Source: Hybos culiciformis
Lineage: Eukaryota > Arthropoda > Insecta > Diptera > Hybotidae
Length of the DNA: 64,000 nt
Assembly: GCA_964007475.1 (NCBI GenBank)
Contig: OZ023273.1
Location: forward strand, 151,014,444-151,078,443
Direction: 5' to 3'
Made by a program: the position numbers and the translations under genes. Shown piece after piece: positions 57,601-64,000 of the stretch. The notes beneath the pieces were generated by a model, which had not been told where the DNA came from, did no database searches, and saw only the letters and a program-made list of their open reading frames with translations. The stretch's first letter is position 1. Every line of letters begins with the position of its first letter.

Positions 57601-59530
57601 AAGGACCAGCATTTTCATCCCCTTCAAATGTTGATGTAGATCATAGATCAGTATTTAAAGATGATGAATCAACCAGTGATAAATCAATTTTATTGAAGCC
57701 ACCTCCTTTGCCACCAATGTTAGTACCACCACCGAATATGCCTCCTTTATTAAATTCACCTCTTCATCTAGGATTACTACCGCAAATTCAAGGCAACATA
57801 ATTAGCAAAGATATTGGTAATTATTAAACAAATTTATTTAATCTTTGTCTCGAATGATTGTTTGAATTTTTAGATATACGGGAGAATATTATTATTCAGG
57901 ATGCTGAAAGTATTGACATGGAAATGTCTGACGAAGATTTTGAGGAGCATAAAAAAGGTTTGTAATTTAAAGTGACAGAAAAATTTAATTTATTATTTTA
58001 GTGAATTAATGCATTAAACGATTTTTTGTTGATAATGATGATTAGTAACGTAAAGGCAAAATAAGGTTTTTTTGAAATAATTTAAAAATTTAATTCCAAT
58101 AAATCTTTCTTCAATTAATTTTCAATTCCTAGGCTACACTATACTGAATTTTTGATTGTTTTGAGCTATATTTTCAATGTATGCGTGAAAATTAAAAATC
58201 TTCTATAATTAAAAGAGATAGAAAATAAAAGTGAATAAAAACTATACTAGCAATATATCAGCCTTTTTATGAAAAGAAATGAAATGATGATGGAATTTCT
58301 TTCGTTGTAGAAATTTTAATTTATTTATTTTATTGCAAGAAGTCTTAACGAATTGAATAATATTATTACGTATTTTAATTGATAAAAAATATGTGAAAAC
58401 GGCCACCGTTGTATGGAGCCGTAAATGATTTTTAATTTTCATTATTTTTTAATTTTTATTCGAAAATACTATTGAAATAGGCCCAAAATCTTTTTTCGTT
58501 TCCTCTTCCTTTTATTGTATTAGAAAGGTTAAGACAGGAACGTGAGGTAAGAAATATAAAACAGGCGATTTTAAGAATAGTTTCGCATCAATAAATTCGA
58601 ATTAAAAATTTTACCTAAATCCCTGTCTACCTTTCTAATTAAAAATATTTAAAAATAGCCTAGTGGTTCGCTCTGTATAATTTTTTTAAATTACTCATTT
58701 TATAAAGTTTCTCGCTTTTTCGTATATTTTTAAATCTTTGTATCTTGGAAACTAGATGGGGTAGAGAGTATTGAAAAAATATTTTGGGCTTATTTCAATA
58801 GTATTTACGATCATTTACCAGGTGGTCGTTAAAGCTATTTTTCAACAATTGCTAAACGAATTTTTACTTCCTAATTGGGTCAATTAATGTAAAGTATACA
58901 TCATTCAGTTCCTCGTTCAAAAATTTAACAAACGAACGAAATTCCAAACTTTTGAATGTATCGAAAGAAAAAATTACAAATAAGAAAATAGCAAATGTGT
59001 CCAATAGAAGTTTCTCTCATACTGAATATATTGTTAATTATTTGAAACGAAATCTAGTACTTATTTCAGCTAAAAATTATTTTTCCTATATAAATATTAA
59101 TCTGCTTGTAGAAGAGTCATCCAGTTTCAACATAAGTTCTTCAGGTGAGATGCAATTATTGCCCACTTCTAGCTGGAAAAATTTAGCAGAACCATCACTT
59201 GTTGGTCAACCTCAGTCACCTCATCTTCAACATAATCAACTTGATTCAATTCAGCAACATTCATTGCAACAACAACAGCAAGCTCATGGGCATCAAATTT
59301 TCGGAAATCAATGGAAACAGCCAGTTCGTCCGTGGGTTCTTGGTTCTGCACGAATACCTTTTCCACAAGACAACAGACGACCGCCTCTATTAGAACGTCC
59401 TGGTGGTAATCATTTCCCGAGATTACCATATTCGACACCTCCAAGAAGAGGCATTAACAACAATAATCGGAGAGGAAATTTTTCTCCCCGAGGACGACCT
59501 TTTTTCAGAGGTCCAAGACCGTGGATGTAA
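48674..59530 (+). CDS. RPRD2: RPRD2-like protein: RNA polymerase II CTD-interacting domain
   Basis: Eleven exons: 48674-48824, 53508-53634, 53799-53952, 54900-55202, 55308-55481, 55540-55648, 56247-56711, 56773-56858, 57582-57816, 57874-57957 and 59112-59530. They encode 768 residues. Residues 1-140 form a CID, the helical domain that binds the phosphorylated tail of RNA polymerase II: it includes SIQQLSTWCLENRKNHKKIV, FYLANDVVQYSKRK and ISRIFRIWKEREIYAEDF. A coiled-coil part follows, ending GEVKVVVNAYKNF, then KKKLDELTWSLPSPIPSPD, matching vertebrate RPRD2. The rest is disordered: Ser/Asn/Pro-rich, with DVDHR three times, proline stretches (PPPMPP, PPPNMPP), an acidic patch, a Gln-rich run and an Arg/Gly-rich C-terminus ending RGPRPWM. 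Intron 1 is 4.7 kb and holds several transposons. AATAAA is at 59625. The protein is nuclear by inference. Confidence 0.93.
49657..49972. repeat. long inverted repeat (hairpin MITE)
   Basis: Two arms of about 145 bases, 49657 to about 49800 and about 49830 to 49972, are inverted copies with high identity; for example AATATTTATAAGAGG, GAATTCAT, AAATAACTCAAAAAT and TTTCAATGTATTGA recur in mirrored order. They are separated by a roughly 30-base A/T spacer. It lies in RPRD2 intron 1 and so would be transcribed as a hairpin. No coding content. Confidence 0.85.
50230..50372 (-). mobile_element. tRNA-derived SINE copy 2
   Basis: Read on the minus strand, the copy starts near GGCCGTCATGG and has an A-box-like TGGTGTAGTGATA (50348-50360). 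It then has a T-arm-like stem and loop, GTGGGTTCCATTCCCAC, holding the B box (about 50303-50319), then CGGACTGGAATTTGTGT, and ends in a long T run. The A-to-B spacing of about 30 bases is normal for a tRNA-derived Pol III promoter. It is not a functional tRNA, because the anticodon arm is not intact. It lies in RPRD2 intron 1. Confidence 0.7.
52738..52990. mobile_element. 253-bp TIR element (MITE)
   Basis: The left end CTGTTGCCACATGACATAAT and the right end, read on the minus strand as CTGTGGCCACATGACATAAC, are inverted repeats that continue through CGC-TAAGTCGA for about 31 bases. AAAT directly abuts both ends (52734-52737 and 52991-52994), a possible 4-bp target duplication. A second ATAACCGC/GCGGTTAT inverted pair lies just inside the right end. 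It lies in RPRD2 intron 1; no coding content. Confidence 0.8.
58469..58801. mobile_element. Tc1/mariner-type MITE in RPRD2 intron 10
   Basis: The ends CTATTGAAATAGGCCCAAAA (left) and, on the minus strand, CTATTGAAATAAGCCCAAAA (right) form inverted repeats of about 28 bases, each bordered by TA (58467-58468 and 58802-58803). TA target duplications are the mark of the Tc1/mariner superfamily. The 333-bp body is non-coding. Confidence 0.8.
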
Positions 59531-61422
59531 AAGAAAATATTAAGTAGGAAAAAGAATCTAATTAATCAATCATAAAAGCTTTTTTTCTTTTTCTTGCTTT
59601 TAGTTAATTAAAAAACCATGTTTGAATAAAATTATAAATTAAAAAAAAATAAACTAATAAAATTATGAATATTAGTAAGTTTTTTATATTCAGGATTAAA
59701 GCCAAATAAGGACATCGAAAACACTGTAAAATTTAAGACTAGCTTTGTTTTTTTTTAATTACGATATTTACTGTTCAATTTCTTCTATTGTAATTCAAAC
59801 ATGAAAATGGAGATGCGGTGTAAATCGAACTCTAAAATTTTCATTTAATTAAAAAAGACTCATGTGTTTTAACTGAGGTTCCAAAAAAAGGATTCTTATC
59901 CTCTTTTTCGGCATGATGATGTAAAAAATGTAAAAATGTAAAAATATTTAAGTTTTTTTAAATTAATTCTAGACTTTTGTGAAATCAAAGTTCTTATTCA
60001 TTAACACGCGTTAACACATTAACACGACTTAAAAAAAATACTGTTTTAGTTTTACGTCAGACGTGAAATGTCAGGGGCAATTACCGCTCATTAATTAGAG
60101 AAATTGTATTTTTAATTTGTATTTGAATCAAGTATATAGATGGAAAAAAGTTGATGTTCTAAAATGCATCGAATTTTTTTTTACTGAAAAGGACAATACA
60201 ATACCAATAAAAATTTCGTTACACGTTTATTTATTGTAAAAAAAATCTAACGATTTATTTCAATTTTATTAAAATGTTCCTACTTAGATGTGAATGAGAA
60301 TTACCGTATTAAGTTTATAAGTAGTGGTCGGCTTCGAAAAATAAGAATAGAGTTAGTTAGATTTCTTCCAACAATAGTAAAGTAATGTTCAATGAAATAC
60401 ACATTTTTATTATTCGGTGAATCTTAGTTAAAAAGTCGATCTATTTCGTTAATTGCGATATGTATACTAATTAAAAAATTAGTTCAAATATGAATATCAA
60501 GTATTAGGAAATGTAACGGTCTGGCTCTATTTATGTGGTAGACAAAGTGGGGTACTTTTGAAGCCAAATTTCCATTTTTTTGAACTTTTTTTTTTTATCT
60601 TCATGGTACAGTAATTTTGCCATTATCTTAAATCATGAGGGGTTGTGGAACGATTTCCATCTAATTATTAAATGTTTTTTTGTTATAAAATCCAAAAAAT
60701 TAAATTATTTTGGTTATACTTTTAGCAATGGGTTCCATAATTTTTCCCACACTGCAAATAATTGATGGCCCCTTTGGGAAAATTAAAAATTTGTTAATCA
60801 GCTGTTTTTTTATTTAAATGTTTTCTCATTGCCTGTTATTTTTGATTTGTCTGCGCTCGAGTATTATTAGTACATATTGATAAGTGTCTAAAGTTCTAGT
60901 TTTCATTTGTTTGCAAAATGACTATTTTTAAAAACGTTTTAAGCAAAATAAAACGTACGATAGAGTCCAATTAAACATTAAAAGATAACACATTCGAGTT
61001 TTAAACTGACAAAACCCTGTGTCGACTTTTTCTTCCTTTATGTAATAGTAATTTGCTTTTAGTTTTTTGAATGATTCCGGAAGTATCAAATTTCTTACAA
61101 TGCGTTTATTACAAAGTTTTTGTACAAATTTTTTTAATTTTTTTTTTTTTTTAAGAAATTTAAAATGTTTTTTCTGTTTTTGTAAACTCTTCTGAGCCGT
61201 GTTGTAAGAAAAAATTCAAAACCTTTGATAAGCTTAAGATGTAAATAAATTTCATATTTTATATTCTAAATATGTTTATCAAAAAACATATTCCGGACTT
61301 TTTTAGTCAACATTTTTACATTTTTCTAAAGTTTCATATTTTTCTCATTAAAAAGAATCTAGCATCTTTATTGTTTTTATATAAAAAAAGAACAATTTTC
61401 AAGTTAAATTTCGAGAAAAATT

Positions 61423-61688
61423 AATTTTCCAAAAGTTTTACTTTTTAAACTTTTTTTTACTATTCACAGAAATTTTTGAGTAATGCAATTTGAAAGGCAT
61501 TTGAATGAAGACAGCAGCTTATAAACGCAAAAAATTTCAATTAGGTATTGTTTTTTTTTTTTAAAGAAGATTTTCGTTAATTTCCCTCGTCGCATCCACA
61601 AATGTCAAAGTTTTATATTCAAATGTCTTTAAAATGGTATCATCGAAAATTTCTTCGAAATAGTTGAAAAAATTAACTTTTGGAAAAT
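61423..61688. repeat. degenerate inverted repeat
   Basis: The segments 61423-61506 and 61608-61688 are diverged inverted copies; the outer TTTTCCAAAAGTT and the inner GACATTTGAAT/GGCATTTGAAT are the best-conserved blocks. It is probably an old MITE. Confidence 0.5.
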
Positions 61689-62115
61689 ACATCTTTTTTT
61701 TTTATTAAATTAAAAAAAAATGTTTTTTATAAAAACCAAAAACGGGGCAAAAAAGGTTGTTTTAAATAAGAAAAATATAAAAAAAAATATGATAATGAAA
61801 TGTACGAATTAATAGGGTGATGTGCCACTGACTAATATAATTTTTTTTAACTCTCTGTTGAAATCTTGTTGAGGGGCCTAAACTTCCAGAGAATAAACTT
61901 GTAGGAAATAAGAAAAAGGAGACGCTGGATTAGTCTTCTGTGTGAGAAAGATTTTTTTAAGATCCTTTCGAAAACTTACAATTTAAATAATAAAGATTAT
62001 AATTATATTTAAGACTCGTTTATTTGAGAGCATTTTTCATCTTTACATTTACGATTGTGAAGTGTTGTACGGGTGTATTAATAAAAATTAATTTAAGCTT
62101 TCTTAAAGCAGAGCC

Positions 62116-63093
62116 GGTCTAATGCCCGGAGTCGAAAATCCCGGAGGTACGAAATCCCGGAAATTTTTTTTCCCGTTTCCCAAAATCCCGGAAATCACAA
62201 TCCCGGAAGCTAATATCCCGGAAATCACAATCCCGGATTCTAAAATCCCGGAAGTTAGAATCCCGGAAAGACGAAATCCCGGAAATCAAAATCCCGAAAA
62301 CACTAAATCCCGGAACCTGAAATCCCGAAACCTGAAATCCCAGAGGTTTTAATCTCTAAAGAACCGCAAGCACACTTTGGCTCGCGTAGCAATGGACTAT
62401 GTTGCGAAAAAATAGGGTTTTAATCCCTGAAGACACACTTATAGACTTTGGCTTTAGTCCCTGAAGCCCCGCAAGTATACGCGAAAAAACTTTGGCCCAC
62501 GTAGCCATGGGTTATGTGCGAAAAGTAGGTTTTAACCCCTGAAGCCTCGCACGGACACACGAAAAGACTTTGGCTCCCGTAGCCATAGATTAGATTGCGA
62601 AAAAGGCGGTTTTAGTCCCTGAAGCCCCGCACGGACATACATAAAGACTTTGGCCCGCGCAGCCATGGGCTATGTTGCGAAAAAGGAGGTTTTAATCCCT
62701 GAAACCTCGCAGGGACACACGAAAAGACTTTGGCCCGCATAGCCTTGGGTTATGTTGCGAAAAGGAGGTTTTAATCCCTGAAGCCCCGCAGGGACACGCG
62801 AAAAGACTTTGGCCCGCGTAGCCATCGGTTAGGTTGCGAAAAAGGAGGTTTTAATCCCTGAAGCCCCTCAGTTAATTTTTTCTTCCAAATTAAAATTTCC
62901 GGGATTTTGTCCCTGCAGTTTTCTGGTTTCCGGGAATTTGTCCCTCCGGGATTTTGATTTCCAGTGTTTTGTCATTTCGGGATTTTAACTTCCGGGATTT
63001 TATTTTTCAGGATCTTGGCTTCCGGGATTTTATCTTCCGGGATTTTGTTTTCGGGCTTTTGTACTCGGGATTTTGGCTTCCGGGGTTTAGACC
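62116..63093. mobile_element. foldback-like element with short-repeat arms
   Basis: The left arm (62116-62345) is an irregular array of an AAATCCCGGAA-type unit. The right arm (about 62895-63093) is an array of its reverse complement, TTCCGGGATTTT. The outermost bases are inverted too: GGTCTAA at 62116-62122 and TTAGACC at 63087-63093. Between the arms is an 80-bp minisatellite. The element is markedly richer in G and C than the surrounding DNA. This layout is that of foldback transposons. No target duplication or transposase was seen. Confidence 0.75.
62345..62872. repeat. 80-bp minisatellite in the foldback element
   Basis: The block GACTTTGGC, followed by CGTAGCCATGG, GGTTTTAATCCCTGAAGCC and GCACGGACACAC, recurs with its start at 62566, 62646, 62726 and 62805, a period of 79-80 bases. 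Earlier, shorter and more diverged units start near 62372, 62444 and 62488. Confidence 0.92.
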
Positions 63094-63241
63094 CCAACCC
63101 CCTTTTGAAATTTTATAGAACTTTTTTTTTGTATTTATTTTTGATATTTGTTTTAGGATTATGTACATAATTCTTTAGTTTCAATAAAGCGTGAAGCTAT
63201 CAATGGTTTATATGCCAATCTTTTTTTAATAGGCACTATCT

Positions 63242-63543
63242 TAAACTGACCATATTTGTCCAGCTTAATGCGGGACAAATGCGGGACATTTTTAGTTATT
63301 TTACAGCATTTTTGAGGCTGTCCAACCTTAAATAAATAAATAAATAAATAAATAAAAATAATACTTGTTTATATTTTTCAAAATTCAATAGCTCAGTAAC
63401 CCTTTGATAGTTTTTTAAGCGACAGTGCTTTTTGAATAGGTAATTAAAAATGCTGTAAAACGCACCGTTTTCGAGATATTTGCGAATAACTAAAAATGTC
63501 CCGCATTTGTCCCGCTTTAAGCTGGACAAATATGGCCAGTTTA
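63242..63543. mobile_element. hAT-like MITE 3
   Basis: The left end TAAACTGACCATATTTGTCC and the right end, read on the minus strand as TAAACTGGCCATATTTGTCC, are long inverted repeats of about 60 bases containing GCGGGACAAATGCGGGACA. The flanks CACTATCT (63234-63241) and CACTATTT (63544-63551) match at 7 of 8 bases, consistent with an aged 8-bp target duplication. A (TAAA)n microsatellite lies inside at about 63329-63356. Confidence 0.78.
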
Positions 63544-64000
63544 CACTATTTTACCGTTTTTTTTCTTTGATGCTTGTCTCTTTTTGTATTTATTTGGGAA
63601 TTAATTATTTTTTTTCAAAACAGTCATAACATTGCATTGCCTACTTAAAATAAAGATTTAGATAGTTATTGTTATAATTGAAAATTTGGTAAACTTTTCC
63701 TTAGTTCAAAACTAATTTAATTACTTGATGAGCTAACGGTCAAAAGTGATAATAATTAATGTTGATTGTTTCATTCTCATTGACCGAAGGAAAAGGTTAA
63801 CTAAAGGTTAATAAAATATAGTAGTGACAATGATTTTCAGCCCTTTATTTTTTATTTAAGTTATGAGTAAAAATTTCCTAATCGACTAAACAAAAATTTT
63901 AAAGGTAAAATAAAAATAAGTGATTAGGAAAAAAAAATCTTAAGAATCGAATTAATAATTTTTGTACAAACATCAAACTTATAAGCACTTATGCCTTGTT

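Larger units (their letters stand above)
59531..64000. other. region downstream of RPRD2, repeats only
   Basis: After the RPRD2 3' UTR no protein-coding gene is supported. The recognisable contents are a degenerate inverted repeat, the foldback element and a hAT-like MITE, each listed separately. The rest is A/T-rich. Confidence 0.65.

Noticed and set aside
58532..58554. Mini-exon of RPRD2 (ERLRQERE)
   Set aside because: It lies within a Tc1-type MITE, and including it would shift exon 11 to a frame with an early stop. Exon 10 to exon 11 joins in frame without it.
62122..62352. 76-residue open frame with repeated IPE/NPG motifs
   Set aside because: It is the translation of the short CCCGGAA-type repeat array of the foldback element; no start context or exon structure. 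The same applies to the frame at 62964-63170.
62345..62872. CRISPR-like array
   Set aside because: The units are contiguous 80-bp tandem repeats without unique spacers, and the genome is eukaryotic.

Overview
The window is nuclear DNA of an insect, most likely a fly (Diptera). It is very AT-rich with long A/T runs. Its genes are split by short GT-AG introns, and every protein recognised is a conserved animal protein. The ERK protein resembles Drosophila Rolled at both ends. From memory, two of the genes (the carcinine-transporter-like SLC22 gene and TM9SF2) are neighbours in Drosophila as well. Species cannot be named. No bacterial, viral or organellar genes, CRISPR arrays or structural RNA genes were found.

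Seven multi-exon genes are supported, with exon joins worked out by hand; all reading frames close. (1) 10.08-14.81 kb, +, SLC22/CarT-like transporter, 648 aa. (2) 15.54-17.44 kb, -, an unrecognised single-pass membrane protein with one C2H2 zinc finger placed outside the cytoplasm, about 429 aa. (3) 23.15-27.69 kb, -, importin beta-1 (Ketel/KPNB1), 883 aa. (4) 29.93-34.82 kb, -, TM9SF2, 668 aa. (5) 36.10-40.61 kb, +, ERK MAP kinase (rolled), 375 aa. (6) 41.81-44.99 kb, -, apoptosis inhibitor 5, 505 aa. (7) 48.67-59.53 kb, +, RPRD2-like CID-domain protein, 768 aa. Genes 1 and 2 converge, 4 and 5 diverge, 5 and 6 converge, and 6 and 7 diverge. Beyond ordinary housekeeping roles (nuclear import, RNA polymerase II tail binding, MAPK signalling, survival, Golgi/endosome trafficking, solute transport) they do not form one pathway.

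The first 10 kb and 17.5-23.1 kb are AT-rich with no convincing gene, apart from a possible terminal exon near 8.5 kb. The most distinctive part is 45-63.6 kb, which is packed with non-autonomous transposons. Two hAT-type elements with perfect 8-bp target duplications lie just upstream of API5. A third hAT-like element lies at the right edge. There is also a Tc1/mariner-type MITE, a 253-bp TIR element, a 316-bp near-perfect hairpin, two copies of a tRNA-derived SINE, and a foldback element whose arms are arrays of a short CCGGGATTT-type repeat around an 80-bp minisatellite. A jockey-type LINE fragment with an inverted 5' end, as twin priming would leave, sits in an importin-beta intron.

No new multi-gene system was found. 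The observations most worth following are the lumenal/extracellular zinc-finger membrane protein, the API5 promoter transposons, the foldback element and the SINE family.
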